DNA of 64,000 nucleotides, from NCBI RefSeq assembly GCF_900602065.1, contig NZ_UWFN01000265.1:372001-436000 (forward strand). The letters run 5' to 3'. The stretch comes from Pseudomonas viridiflava. GTDB lineage: Bacteria; Pseudomonadota; Gammaproteobacteria; Pseudomonadales; Pseudomonadaceae. Positions 18,732 through 28,021 of this stretch are shown piece after piece (the stretch's first letter is position 1; each line of letters begins with the position of its first letter). A program made the position numbers and the translations under genes. Below the pieces are notes generated by a model that saw only the letters and a program-made list of their open reading frames with translations, did no database searches and was not told the DNA's origin.

Positions 18732-19718
18732 CTAAACACCAGACATGGTTATAGCGGCAAGCTTGGTTAAAAGCAAAGAGGAAGTTTCTGCAGATTTTAT
18801 AAACATTGAGGCGTCAGCGACAGATGGGGCTGGCCCTGGCAGATGCGTATGGGTGGATAGTTGCATATTCATCTGCTCGATGAGGTCCAGCACATCACAA
18901 AGGACCTGCAGCACGTTAACGCTTTGTGATCCTAGCCAAGTTTTCGGGGCCTGCAGGTGCTGACTGCTGCCAGCCACGCTTCGGCGTAAGCCCTCGATCC
19001 GCTCCTGCATGTCGCCACCAACCGTGGCGTTGTGCTTCTGCCCCACCACCAGGTTGAGATCACGGCCGGTCGCTTGGTGCAGATCGTCAACCGCTGCCAG
19101 GCTCGCGGATCCGGCTGACAAAAGCTTGAGCGCGCCCATCGCCTCGATTTTCTTGATGCCGCCCACTGACTCGATGGAATGGTCGTCCACTGTCCTGGTG
19201 TGGTTCTGGAAGCTCTCGGTGTTGTCCAGGGCTTCCACTTCGCGCTCGATGGCCTTGTCCTGGATCTTGCCGTCCGTTTGGCGCAGCCAGTTGCCATCGG
19301 CGTCGACGCGCTGCTGGCAGGCTTCGCTGTGTTGCCAGACCTGATCGCCCTTCGGTACCCGGGGCAGGCTCAGGCCGTGCGGCAGGATCTGCGTGATAAA
19401 AGGCTTGGTCGGCAGACCGTAGGCAAAGCTGATCACCACGGTGGTACCCTCCTCCGGAAAGCCAAACATGCCAGCTTCCTGGCCGCCCATGGGCGCAGGC
19501 AGCGGCACGCTGGTCAGTACCGGTAGATCCGGATCCGGCTCGCCACTGGGCAGCAGCACCTCAACGTCGACGCCAAAGCGCGGGCGGAAATCGTCGCACA
19601 GTCCTTGCGCCGCTGGGGCGTCCGGTACCGCGACCACACGGCCAAAGCGCGGCAGGTGATAGCCGCCGGTAAGTTCGGGGAACTGGCGCTCTACAGCGCG
19701 GCGGATTGCGTCTTCCAT
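18732..19718 (-). CDS. Baseplate spike protein (gpV/Gp45-like)
   Basis: Forms the central spike under the tail tube that contacts and pierces the cell envelope. The protein is 328 aa. An N-terminal OB-fold-like region (about residues 15-110, with FGRVVAVPDAP and PEEGTTVVISFAYG) is followed by repeated polar segments expected for a trimeric beta-helix, and a C-terminal HTHLPGPAPS stretch with histidines that may bind the tip metal. It is the last gene of the late operon and overlaps the hub gene by 28 bp. Confidence 0.82.
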   Translation of the reverse strand: MEDAIRRAVERQFPELTGGYHLPRFGRVVAVPDAPAAQGLCDDFRPRFGVDVEVLLPSGEPDPDLPVLTSVPLPAPMGGQEAGMFGFPEEGTTVVISFAYGLPTKPFITQILPHGLSLPRVPKGDQVWQHSEACQQRVDADGNWLRQTDGKIQDKAIEREVEALDNTESFQNHTRTVDDHSIESVGGIKKIEAMGALKLLSAGSASLAAVDDLHQATGRDLNLVVGQKHNATVGGDMQERIEGLRRSVAGSSQHLQAPKTWLGSQSVNVLQVLCDVLDLIEQMNMQLSTHTHLPGPAPSVADASMFIKSAETSSLLLTKLAAITMSGV

Positions 19719-20401
19719 TTGATTGCCATCTGACTGCCGGCAAGGGTCACACTGGTGATCCGCTCGCCCTGGTTGAATGATGCGCCCGGGCGCAGACCTG
19801 GTAAGGCTGCGATCATTGCGCTCTGATTGCCCTGGTAACCGTTGAACAGTTCGGTGGGCAGCTGCAGCGGCGATCGGGTACCGAAGAAGCTATCGGCCCA
19901 ACTGCCCACGAACACCTCACCGTCGCCCTGCTGCTGCCAGATAAAGTCGGAGATCCCGAATACGCCGGCCATGCTTTGCATTGCCTGGTATCCGGCAGCC
20001 AGGCTGTAGAAATAAGGCACCTTGACCCGGGCGTAGGCCTGGCCCGGAACACGAAAGCGCAGACCGGTCTTGGTGCTGACCTCCTCGAGCACGGCCTGCA
20101 GGTGAACGTGACGCAGGTTCATGGGCAGCGGCTTGGCAAGGATCGCGGCCAGCTCTCGGCAGAACAGCACCTGCTCGGTGCCGTTAGCGGCGGTCGAGGT
20201 TTCCACGTAGCCTATGAAATGGCGCTGCAGTAGGCTGTCGTTGTAACCCACGTCCAGGGTGACCAGGCCTTTCAGCGCAGCCGCTGCCTGAACGGTGAAC
20301 GTCGCACGCCCCGGGCCAGCCAGCTCAAGGCGTACGTCATCTTTCACCAGGGGATACACCGCCCCCCCGATCGTCAGCACCTTGTGCAGTTTCATGCTCA
20401 T
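19691..20401 (-). CDS. Baseplate hub-like protein
   Basis: Likely hub protein at the end of the tail tube, equivalent in position to P2 gpD or Mu gp44 but shorter (236 aa). The sequence is beta-rich, with RLELAGPGRATFTVQAAAAL near the start and SLAAGYQAMQSMAGVFGISD in the middle. Assignment rests mainly on position beside the spike gene and overall character; I see no decisive motif. It starts within the stop of the upstream gene (ATGA overlap). Confidence 0.6.
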   Translation of the reverse strand: MSMKLHKVLTIGGAVYPLVKDDVRLELAGPGRATFTVQAAAALKGLVTLDVGYNDSLLQRHFIGYVETSTAANGTEQVLFCRELAAILAKPLPMNLRHVHLQAVLEEVSTKTGLRFRVPGQAYARVKVPYFYSLAAGYQAMQSMAGVFGISDFIWQQQGDGEVFVGSWADSFFGTRSPLQLPTELFNGYQGNQSAMIAALPGLRPGASFNQGERITSVTLAGSQMAIKWKTQSAAL

Positions 20402-20931
20402 GAGGTGCCGCCCAGGTAGTTGTCCAGTTTCTTCAAGGTGGCTTCAAAGCCGGTCAGCGGCGTGCCCGTCCCGCTCCCATCTTCGCTGGCCACGCCAGTG
20501 CCCGCGGCTGATTGCGCTGTGGTGCCGTTGGCCGCTCGGCGCTGCTCGACCTTCTCCGGGTTCGACTGCTTTTCGGTCAAGGTGAACTGGACCGACCAGG
20601 AGGCGAGCGTGTCGTCTTCCCGGGCGCTCACGCCCTCGGTGAACTGCACCTGGCGCATGCCAAAGGCCGACGCCGTGTCGTTCACGATCCGGTAGGTTTT
20701 GAGCTCACCGCCACTGGCGGTGGCTTCTGCCAGGCGCATCAGGGTTTTCAGTTGGACCGCGTCAACAAACGCGATTTGCAGGGAGACGGCCAGCGTCTTG
20801 GGCTTGAAGCCCTTGTGCGCCTTTTCGCTGCCGCTGGTTTGGCCCGACAGATCCTCGCTTTCAATACGCAGGTTTGCCGTGACCTTCATGCGTTTGCCCA
20901 GCACCTGCTGGCCATCGAGCAATAACGTCAT
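20398..20931 (-). CDS. Putative baseplate complex protein
   Basis: 177 aa. The start, MTLLLDGQQVLGKRMKVTAN, and the following FKPKTLAVSLQIAFVD resemble tube-initiator or LysM-less baseplate proteins. The last 50 residues are low in complexity and rich in Gly, Thr and Ser. It lies between two unknown genes of the baseplate module, sharing ATGA overlaps with both. Structural role inferred from context only. Confidence 0.6.
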   Translation of the reverse strand: MTLLLDGQQVLGKRMKVTANLRIESEDLSGQTSGSEKAHKGFKPKTLAVSLQIAFVDAVQLKTLMRLAEATASGGELKTYRIVNDTASAFGMRQVQFTEGVSAREDDTLASWSVQFTLTEKQSNPEKVEQRRAANGTTAQSAAGTGVASEDGSGTGTPLTGFEATLKKLDNYLGGTS

Positions 20932-21854
20932 AGGCCCACCAGTTCACGAACAAAGCTCAGCCCCTGGAGCGAGCCGACCAGCATTGCGCCGCTGGACAGT
21001 ACCCATTCATGCCCCGGGGCGTCGTCATCCTCCAGCAGCGCCTTGCGCAGCTCGGCCGGCGTACCTGGTCCCAACAGGCGTGCGCGCATGGTGGTGTCCT
21101 CGACACCGCCGGCCAGCAACGCCTTGAGGTCGTCCAGCTTCTGGTCACTCCCCTGCTGCTGCGCTGCCTTGCGTGTTGCCAGCGCAGCGAGATCGCCCAG
21201 GGGCGAACTGTCTGCCGCGTAGCTTTCCAGCGTGGCCAACTGACTGGACATGGCCTGTTTGGCTGCCTTGAGCACGGTGCAGCGCTCCAGGGGCAGACTG
21301 GCCCAGCGTGGCAACGGCCCGGCGCTGGGCATCACCCACTTTTCTGCCTCGAGCGTGGACAGGTGCTGTGCGCGCCGTTCGGCCCGCACCAGGTCAGGAA
21401 CCGGCATCAACGCATTGAACCGGGACAAGGTGCTGGCCAGCTGGCCGTAGTTGGTGCCCAGGAACAGGATCGACAATGCGTATTGCGGCTCGGTCGGACG
21501 AGCATCGTCCGTGCTGTCGGTGAGTTTGTCGGCCATCACCTGCAGCAAATTGGGCGCGGACAGGAAACGCTGGCTGCCCTGCCCCTGGCCGATACCCGAT
21601 TGAAACGGCGTCACGGTAATGCACGCCGGCGCTTCGCCCAGTTGGCTGGCCATCGCATCGCGACCGGCAGCGATCACGCCCTGGGCGGCCGCACCGACCG
21701 GACCTGGGCTGGTGGTGGCCAACCCATCCAGCCCCGCCAAGCGTAGCGCCGTGCTGGCCAGCTCACCGCCGGCCAGATCCTTGGCGGCGGTCAGTTCGCC
21801 CATCCATTGGGTGGCCTGCTCGGGCCAGCGCATGGTCACTGGTGCCCAGTTCAT
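20928..21854 (-). CDS. Unknown baseplate-region protein
   Basis: 308 aa, family not recognised. It is Ala- and Leu-rich and probably helical, without membrane segments. The middle contains YALSILFLGTNYGQLASTLSRF and a region rich in Gln and Ala; the C-terminal 30 residues end HEWVLSSGAMLVGSLQGL. Position between fibre assembly and baseplate complex genes suggests a structural or assembly role. It overlaps both neighbours by 4 bp. Confidence 0.6.
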   Translation of the reverse strand: MNWAPVTMRWPEQATQWMGELTAAKDLAGGELASTALRLAGLDGLATTSPGPVGAAAQGVIAAGRDAMASQLGEAPACITVTPFQSGIGQGQGSQRFLSAPNLLQVMADKLTDSTDDARPTEPQYALSILFLGTNYGQLASTLSRFNALMPVPDLVRAERRAQHLSTLEAEKWVMPSAGPLPRWASLPLERCTVLKAAKQAMSSQLATLESYAADSSPLGDLAALATRKAAQQQGSDQKLDDLKALLAGGVEDTTMRARLLGPGTPAELRKALLEDDDAPGHEWVLSSGAMLVGSLQGLSFVRELVGL

Positions 21855-22417
21855 AGCGACTCAAACTCCCAGACCACAGCGGCGATCGCGGACAGATCGA
21901 GCGCTGCCAGTGCGCTGTCCAAAACCTGTTTGAGTCCATTGGCCTTCTGCAGCAGCTGCAACTTGAGTTTGATGAAGTCGTCACCCACTTGCTGCAGCTG
22001 CGCGGCGGTGTGATCCCGGAAGACCTTCACGCCCTGATCATCACGGCAGGGATAGGCGCTGTCAGTGTTTGCCTGGATGATGCCGGTCAGATTCAACTGG
22101 TCCTCTAGCTGGCTGTCGTAGAAATAAGGCGTTCCAAGGGCAGAGGACCAAAAGCCGGCAGTGATCTGCGCTTCACAGGCCGCGTTAATTTCTTGGACTT
22201 TCTCGTTGTAGCTGGTGGTCGCCACCTCTTCAACGGCTGTCTCAGCACGGCCCACAATGGCGGGGCGACCCGTCTTTGGGTCAGGCTGCAGCGTGCTGCC
22301 CCTGCTCTCAGCCTGCAAAAGCTCCGTATGGCGGGCTGCAGTGATGATTTGATCACCACCCTCCAGGCTAAAGGCGAATCGCTGGTCAGCGTCAATCCAA
22401 GTCGCATACATGGTCAT
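21851..22417 (-). CDS. Tail fibre assembly protein (DUF4376-like)
   Basis: 188 aa, directly downstream of the tail fibre gene, the usual place for a fibre chaperone. The C-terminal half fits the DUF4376 pattern: AQITAGFWSSALGTPYFYDS, then QLNLTGIIQANTDSAYPCRD and a long helix with HTAAQLQQVGDDFI. Likely helps fold and trimerise the fibre. The domain match is by pattern, not by search. Confidence 0.72.
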   Translation of the reverse strand: MTMYATWIDADQRFAFSLEGGDQIITAARHTELLQAESRGSTLQPDPKTGRPAIVGRAETAVEEVATTSYNEKVQEINAACEAQITAGFWSSALGTPYFYDSQLEDQLNLTGIIQANTDSAYPCRDDQGVKVFRDHTAAQLQQVGDDFIKLKLQLLQKANGLKQVLDSALAALDLSAIAAVVWEFESL

Positions 22418-22419
22418 AG

Positions 22420-24003
22420 TCAGATTCCGAAGGCGAACCAGGGGATGTCGCCGATTGAGGTGTTGGTGTCTTGGTCGCCGGCAACTTCAAAGCCGGTCAA
22501 GGTGTGGTCAGGCTTGATCACAGTTGCAACGGCACCTGAAATCACAGTGCTGCGGCTGATCACAGTATTGATGTGGAAAACCTCACTGGTGAAGGCGATC
22601 GGGAATGTCACGGCATAGAACGACTGATTCAGACCCACCGACTCCAGACGCCCCCAGACCAGTTTCAAACTGAGCATCCAAGTGGGGAAAATGATGTATT
22701 TAACGCCCTTCACCAGCCCCCACCGAAGCTTCTTCGAGGTGATATAAGCGGTGTCATCCTCTCCGGTATTGACCTGCAGCTGGGTGGCAACTTTTGCTCC
22801 CCCCGAGACGACTTCGGTCGCCTGAGCCGCTGCTGCAGTGAGTTTCACATCGGTCGAACCATCGAACAGGACCTCACCCGTAACGGCGCCGTCCAAAGTG
22901 ATCTTGCGAGCGGTGCCAAGTTTCGCGGCTTTACCGACCTCGGTAATGCCGGAAATGATTTTTTCAATAACAGTTCCGATCGCTGTGCCCAAAGACTTGA
23001 CCGCCTTGGTCGTGGCCAGGATCTCGCTGCTGTTTTTTTCCGCGTCGTCGCTGATCGCGTTGGGGATGTTGCCCAGCTTCACGTCTTCCTTGGTGGTTGC
23101 ACGAGCGCGTAAGGCAGCGTAATCGCCGGTACGCAGCGCAAATTGTTGCACCAGGGGGCCGTTGATTGCCTCTACTGATCGAAGGTCAGCGACCACACCG
23201 CCAACGGTGACCGTGGCGATCGGTACGCAGTAGTGCTTTGCGCCGAGTGTGTCCGTGTAATCCACCTTGTCAGCACCGAAAACCATCTTCCAGGTGGGCA
23301 CTACATCATTCAGCTCACGCTGCAGTACTACGTCCAGCCAGACCTGTGCCGGCAGTGCGGCAACTGCGACCGGCAGCGCTGCTGCCAGCACCAGACGAAT
23401 ACCTTCGATGTACGCGGTACCGGGCTTGAGCTGATAGGCAGTCCCGACCTTTTCCAGCTGCAGCGAGCTGCTGAAGAAACAGGCGCGCCCGTACACGTCG
23501 CGGTTGCTCACGCGCTCACGCTCATCAATGCCAGCCAAGCGCACAGTGAAGTCGTGCTGCCAAGTGCTGGCGTCGATCGTGATGCCGGTGAGCGCCTGGG
23601 CACCGTCGAAGGCCACCAGGAAGTTACGGGTCACGTTGTTGCCGATCTGCAGCGGCGGAATGTTGCGGCGCTTCTGCTGCAGCGGCACATAGGACACCGC
23701 GAACAACACGCCCTCGTCGCTTTCTAGACCGATCCAGTTGAAGTCCCAATCGCCGACGTCGGACCCCAGTTGGGAGCTGTACACCACCTGGTTGGGATTC
23801 ACATAGCCCGCGTTTTCGTCGGGCAATGGGTAGGTGTAGACGATCTGTGCGGCCGTTGGCTTGGCGGCTGCCCGATCGACCACCGCGTTAGCGTCCAGCC
23901 CGGGGACGTTGGCAAACAGGAAGCGCGCAATGCGCAGCGCCTCTTTGGCACCTTGTTTTTGGGCAATCAGGTTTTCACCTGCAAGGGTAATGCTGGCTCC
24001 CAT
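22420..24003 (-). CDS. Tail fibre protein
   Basis: 527 aa. The N-terminal ~170 residues match the phage tail-collar fibre domain that attaches to the baseplate (GASITLAGENLIAQKQGAKE, then QVVYSSQLGSDVGDWDFNWIG). The central part has Gly, Thr and Val repeats of a fibre shaft, and the C-terminal ~100 residues are the probable receptor-binding tip. The tip decides host range and is the part most likely to vary between related phages. Confidence 0.88.
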   Translation of the reverse strand: MGASITLAGENLIAQKQGAKEALRIARFLFANVPGLDANAVVDRAAAKPTAAQIVYTYPLPDENAGYVNPNQVVYSSQLGSDVGDWDFNWIGLESDEGVLFAVSYVPLQQKRRNIPPLQIGNNVTRNFLVAFDGAQALTGITIDASTWQHDFTVRLAGIDERERVSNRDVYGRACFFSSSLQLEKVGTAYQLKPGTAYIEGIRLVLAAALPVAVAALPAQVWLDVVLQRELNDVVPTWKMVFGADKVDYTDTLGAKHYCVPIATVTVGGVVADLRSVEAINGPLVQQFALRTGDYAALRARATTKEDVKLGNIPNAISDDAEKNSSEILATTKAVKSLGTAIGTVIEKIISGITEVGKAAKLGTARKITLDGAVTGEVLFDGSTDVKLTAAAAQATEVVSGGAKVATQLQVNTGEDDTAYITSKKLRWGLVKGVKYIIFPTWMLSLKLVWGRLESVGLNQSFYAVTFPIAFTSEVFHINTVISRSTVISGAVATVIKPDHTLTGFEVAGDQDTNTSIGDIPWFAFGI

Positions 24004-24011
24004 GGGAACTC

Positions 24012-24536
24012 CTACAGGCTGGCAACCAGCGTTTGCTGGTTATCGTTAAAGTCGACGACGGTCACATAGGCGTTTAGCGGCGTGATGGTCACAAAGTCGT
24101 AGCGGCGGCAGGTACGGCCGTATTGCTGAATAAGGACGCGGAGCAGTTCCGGATTGCTGGCCAACTGGGTGTTGCTCAGCTGCAGCAGCACCACATCCCA
24201 GTCACGGTCGGGCTGGCGCTCCTCGATCTCGACATACCCCACGCCCAGACGCACCAGGATGCGTTTCATCCCCGCTGTGCTGCCGGCGTCGACGGCGTTG
24301 ATAAAGGCGTACTTCACGCGCAGCCGGTAAAGGCTCTCAGGCTCGCCCTTGAAACGGGTGATATCCCGCTGCCAGGCGAGCAGATCGAGCATGACCAGGT
24401 GACAGGTCTCGGCATCCAGCTGCAGCAGCGGCCAGCGCAGCCATTGCTCAACCCGCTCCCACCAGGACTGGGCGGCGTCCTTGAGCTTGGTCAGCTCGGT
24501 ACCGGCCAGCCAGAATTTCAAATTGAGCTTAATCAA
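24012..24536 (-). CDS. Tail protein I (baseplate wedge component)
   Basis: 174 aa, of the P2 gpI type that joins the fibre to the baseplate wedge. Recognisable stretches are WWERVEQWLRWPLLQLD, LLAWQRDITRF and AGSTAGMKRILVRLGVG. It lies between the J-like gene and the fibre gene, the same order as in P2-related phages. It overlaps the J gene by 8 bp. Confidence 0.85.
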   Translation of the reverse strand: MIKLNLKFWLAGTELTKLKDAAQSWWERVEQWLRWPLLQLDAETCHLVMLDLLAWQRDITRFKGEPESLYRLRVKYAFINAVDAGSTAGMKRILVRLGVGYVEIEERQPDRDWDVVLLQLSNTQLASNPELLRVLIQQYGRTCRRYDFVTITPLNAYVTVVDFNDNQQTLVASL

Positions 24537-25704
24537 CGAGATTCACCTGCAGCGACTGGATGCGGGGAATGCTCAGCTCGGAAATGATGTCCTCGTTCGC
24601 AAACTTCAGAGACTCAATGCCGGCGAACTTCTGGTGCAGCTCTTCGCCCAGGCGGCTGAACGAAAAACGTGACTGCGGGTAGGTCAGCGTCGGCTGGTAA
24701 TCGGCGGCGCTGCTTTCACGGAACGCGGCGCGGATGAACTGATCGGCGTTGGCCTTCAGGGTTTCCCGCTGATCGTCCGTCAGCGTCGACAGGGGCCAGA
24801 TGTCCAGCTGCAGCGCGTGCAAGGTCTCTGGCATGGTCATCACCAGCAGATCGTCGCCATGGCCATGATTGCCCCCGTCTCGGATATGGGCGTTGATTTG
24901 CTCCAGGTAAGTCGCCGCCGGCACATCGGCCTCAAACAACACATAGGCATTGGCGCTGCCCGGTCCGCGTGGGGCCCCATGCTCAAAGTACACGCCATCC
25001 GGACGCACGCCGGGGAACGCCGAGATCATCGCCTTGTAAACTGCATCGGTGTGCCACTGGTTGACCGCCGAGAACTGATTGCGCGTGCGCAGGCGCAGCT
25101 CGTCGTCAGGTTCGGCATCCGCCCCGGGTACCGCCAGCCAGCCGTCGTTGTTCACCACCTGGGCAATGCCCGGTACCGGAACTGGCAAGATCGCGTAGTA
25201 ACCCGGGGCCAGGTTAAACCCGGATCCGCTTTCCACCGCTTCGACCGGGATTTCTAGCTGCATCAGGCCATCAGCAAAGACGCCGGCGGCGGTGGTCACC
25301 AGTTGGTAGACGTGTCCATTGATCGAAGCCGACTGAACAATGGTCCCGGCCTCGACCACCAGCGCGCCGCCGGCCGCTGTGCGAGTGAACAGCAACAGGC
25401 CGCTGGCCTTGGTCGCGCCCTTGCGCTCGACGTTGACCGCCCAGGCCAGCATTTCCAACCAAGTGCTGGTCGCCGTCTTGACGAAGAAATTCGGCAGCAC
25501 CGTTGCGATCAGGAAGTCCAGGATCCACATCACCGGCTTGGTGATCAGCGCCGTGATCACCCGCCAGAACGGCGAATAGGCACTGGTGTTGGCCACCTTG
25601 CTGCCCTGGGCGACCACTTCCGCTTCCCATGCGGTACGCAGGGCGGCCTCGGTGGTCGGAATGCCGGCGTCAGTGAGCGCCTGCTTAAAATCAACGTCAC
25701 TCAC
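24529..25704 (-). CDS. Baseplate J-like protein
   Basis: 391 aa, of the baseplate J family that forms the outer wedge arms. It starts MSDVDFKQALTDAGIPTTEA; the family core includes EMLAWAVNVERKGATKASG and the stretch DAEPDDELRLRTRNQFSAVN. Full length for the family. Followed by tail protein I, preceded by the DUF2590 gene with a 4-bp overlap. Confidence 0.92.
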   Translation of the reverse strand: MSDVDFKQALTDAGIPTTEAALRTAWEAEVVAQGSKVANTSAYSPFWRVITALITKPVMWILDFLIATVLPNFFVKTATSTWLEMLAWAVNVERKGATKASGLLLFTRTAAGGALVVEAGTIVQSASINGHVYQLVTTAAGVFADGLMQLEIPVEAVESGSGFNLAPGYYAILPVPVPGIAQVVNNDGWLAVPGADAEPDDELRLRTRNQFSAVNQWHTDAVYKAMISAFPGVRPDGVYFEHGAPRGPGSANAYVLFEADVPAATYLEQINAHIRDGGNHGHGDDLLVMTMPETLHALQLDIWPLSTLTDDQRETLKANADQFIRAAFRESSAADYQPTLTYPQSRFSFSRLGEELHQKFAGIESLKFANEDIISELSIPRIQSLQVNLVD

Positions 25705-26018
25705 AGGTTCACCTCAAGGGTTCCGAATTTCAGGGTCGTGGCCGTGACCAGGAACAGCCCCGGCTCGACCTGGGTGATTTGCGCGGTGCCCGGTACCAGG
25801 CGTTCGTCGTCCTCCACCAGCAGCTCCATTTGCTGGATGCAGTCACGCTGACGCAGCGTTGAGCGCTCGGCCACCAGGGTGACCAGCAGCCCGCTGTCGC
25901 GGATCATGTGCGCGATGTCCTGGGCGATACAGGCGCGGTCGTCCACCAGATTGGGTTGCTGCGACAGATCCAGTGCCAAGTCGTTGTCGACGATCAGAAG
26001 ATCGATGTATTCGCTCAT
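25701..26018 (-). CDS. DUF2590 phage protein (gp25/W-like wedge protein)
   Basis: 105 aa. It fits the DUF2590 pattern in DRACIAQDIAHMIRDSGLLV. In HP1-like phages this small gene sits between tape measure and baseplate J, as here, the position of the gpW/gp25 wedge protein in other myophages, so a wedge role is likely. It overlaps both neighbours by 4 bp. Confidence 0.78.
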   Translation of the reverse strand: MSEYIDLLIVDNDLALDLSQQPNLVDDRACIAQDIAHMIRDSGLLVTLVAERSTLRQRDCIQQMELLVEDDERLVPGTAQITQVEPGLFLVTATTLKFGTLEVNL

Positions 26019-28015
26019 CCGCCGACCCCCATCGCCATCATGTTTTCCAGCTCCAGAGGCGTCATTGGCTTGGCTGTATTGATGTTCATGTTTTCGATGT
26101 GCGTGCCTTTGTTCTGGCTATTGCTGTTGTTCTGGATGCTGGTCAGCAGCCCGCCAGGCGGTACCGCGTTCGGCCGCGTAGGCGACAAGCCGCCCCCGGT
26201 ACCGGCGTTCATGTTTTTGCGGGCCTGCTCGGCCTGTTCAGCGAGTGAAGGTGTGGTGACCAGAGGCGCGGTCATGCCTGGCAATTCCGGGGCCTTGGGC
26301 AGGTCGCCAAAGCTTGCATCGATCTGCACGCCCGGGATCTTGTTGATCATGTCGATCAACCCCTTGATGGCGTTGCGGAAGATACCGACGATGCCGTCCC
26401 ATGCGGACTTGGCCATGCCGGTCCAGCCGCCGATCGTGCCGAACCAGCTCTTGAGCGCATCCAGTTGCTTCTGGATCCACTGGAAAGCGGCTGTGTTCAT
26501 CAGCGCGCTGGTCCACTGGTCCCAGTAGACGATCGCGGCAACCACGACGGCGACCAGGGCGAGAATCCCGATCACGATCAACAACACGGGGTTGGCCAGC
26601 AACGCGGCGTTCACCAGCCAGATCGCGCCCTGCCAAAGCATCATCCCCACCCGGACAATGCCCATCCAGGTGTACAGGGCCACTAGGCCGACCACAAACG
26701 CGGCGACCATAACGGTATGGAACAGGAACATGGCAATGGACTTGTAGCCCTGCCAGTTGAGCAGCTTCCAGACCGTGAGTGCGCCCAGCCAGGCCATTTT
26801 GCTGATGCCCACCACTAGGGTGACGGCCGACATCGCGGCAACCAGGCCAAGGATGATCAGCACCGTCGCGCCAATCACCCGGGTAATGTTCGGGAAGATC
26901 TGCGTCCAGCGCGTCAGAGTCGCGGCAATGCTGACCAGTTTGTCCATCAACGGCGTCAGCATCGGAATCAGCGCCTGGCCAAAGGACACGCGCAGCGCGA
27001 CCACAGCGGCGCCGAACTGCTGCCACGGATCCACCATCGCCTTGGCCATCTTCTCGGCATTTTCCAGTCCGCGGACTTTGCCCAACTGATCCAGGCTGGT
27101 TTTGAAGCGGTCGGTGTCCTTGGCCAGGGCGGTGATGACTCGCGCCCCTTCCCCGCCGAAAGCTTCGGTCAGCTTCGCGCCGGCGGCGGCACTGTTGAGG
27201 TCGCCGAACTTGCCCTCGAGCTTGGCCAGAATGTCCGCCATGGGCATCAGCTGGCCGTTCTGCTCGGTGAACTTCATCTTGAGCTTTTCCGACGCAGAGC
27301 CAATGTTCTCGAAAAACGACTTGTACAAGCCGCCCGCGTCGCCGCCTTCCATGGTGCTGCTCAGTGTGCCGATCACCGCGAACTGCTCGGCGATATCGAC
27401 ACCCGCCGTATTCGCGATCTGGCCGACTTCCTTGAAAGCGTCCTTGAGCTGCGCGCCGTCCGTGCGGAACAGTTGAGCCGCCAATGCCGTTTGCCCGCCC
27501 AGCTTCTCGACCCACTGGCTTTTGCCCATGGAATCGGCCGAGGTCTTGAACAGGTTGTACATGGTGCCGACGTACGCCCCCATGGTCTCGGCGTCGGATT
27601 TGGTGGCCTTGGCCAGCAGGTTGCTGGTGTTGGTGAAGGTGGCCAGCTGCTCGCCCACCAGCCCCTTGATCGCGCCCGAAATACTGTAGGCCGACGCAGC
27701 AAAGTCCCGGGCGTTAGCCCCGTAGTTCACAGAGAACTCCAGGGCCTTTTGATTCAGGGATGTCAGCGCGTCCTCGGCAACGCCCAGGGAACGAACCTCG
27801 CCCAGGGCGCGGTTCATTTCCAGCGCCGGCTCCAGTGACTCACTGATGCCCTTGGCCGCGCCGACCAGCCCGCCAAGGCCCAGCCCCATCTGTCTGATGT
27901 TGGCTTCGCCCTGGGTGGCCAGGTCGGAAAAGCTGGTTTTGACCTTGCCCAGGGGAGCGCTGACCTTATCGGTCAGGCTCAGGATGAAGGCCAAGCGGGC
28001 ACTGCGGTCAGCCAT
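26015..28015 (-). CDS. Tail tape measure protein
   Basis: 666 aa; sets tail length and is ejected during infection. The N-terminal half contains the tape-measure core domain (EFSVNYGANARDFAASAYSI, then FGGEGARVITALAKD). Several hydrophobic segments lie in the C-terminal half (about residues 375-410 and 440-520), as usual. The C-terminal tail is rich in Asn, Thr and Pro. A short tape measure predicts a fairly short contractile tail, in keeping with the HP1 group. Confidence 0.93.
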   Translation of the reverse strand: MADRSARLAFILSLTDKVSAPLGKVKTSFSDLATQGEANIRQMGLGLGGLVGAAKGISESLEPALEMNRALGEVRSLGVAEDALTSLNQKALEFSVNYGANARDFAASAYSISGAIKGLVGEQLATFTNTSNLLAKATKSDAETMGAYVGTMYNLFKTSADSMGKSQWVEKLGGQTALAAQLFRTDGAQLKDAFKEVGQIANTAGVDIAEQFAVIGTLSSTMEGGDAGGLYKSFFENIGSASEKLKMKFTEQNGQLMPMADILAKLEGKFGDLNSAAAGAKLTEAFGGEGARVITALAKDTDRFKTSLDQLGKVRGLENAEKMAKAMVDPWQQFGAAVVALRVSFGQALIPMLTPLMDKLVSIAATLTRWTQIFPNITRVIGATVLIILGLVAAMSAVTLVVGISKMAWLGALTVWKLLNWQGYKSIAMFLFHTVMVAAFVVGLVALYTWMGIVRVGMMLWQGAIWLVNAALLANPVLLIVIGILALVAVVVAAIVYWDQWTSALMNTAAFQWIQKQLDALKSWFGTIGGWTGMAKSAWDGIVGIFRNAIKGLIDMINKIPGVQIDASFGDLPKAPELPGMTAPLVTTPSLAEQAEQARKNMNAGTGGGLSPTRPNAVPPGGLLTSIQNNSNSQNKGTHIENMNINTAKPMTPLELENMMAMGVGG

Positions 28016-28021
28016 GGGGTT

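Noticed and set aside
26238..27515. A 425-codon minus-strand frame inside the tape measure gene
   Set aside because: Same strand but another frame of the tape measure gene, with Arg/Gly/His-rich shadow translation.
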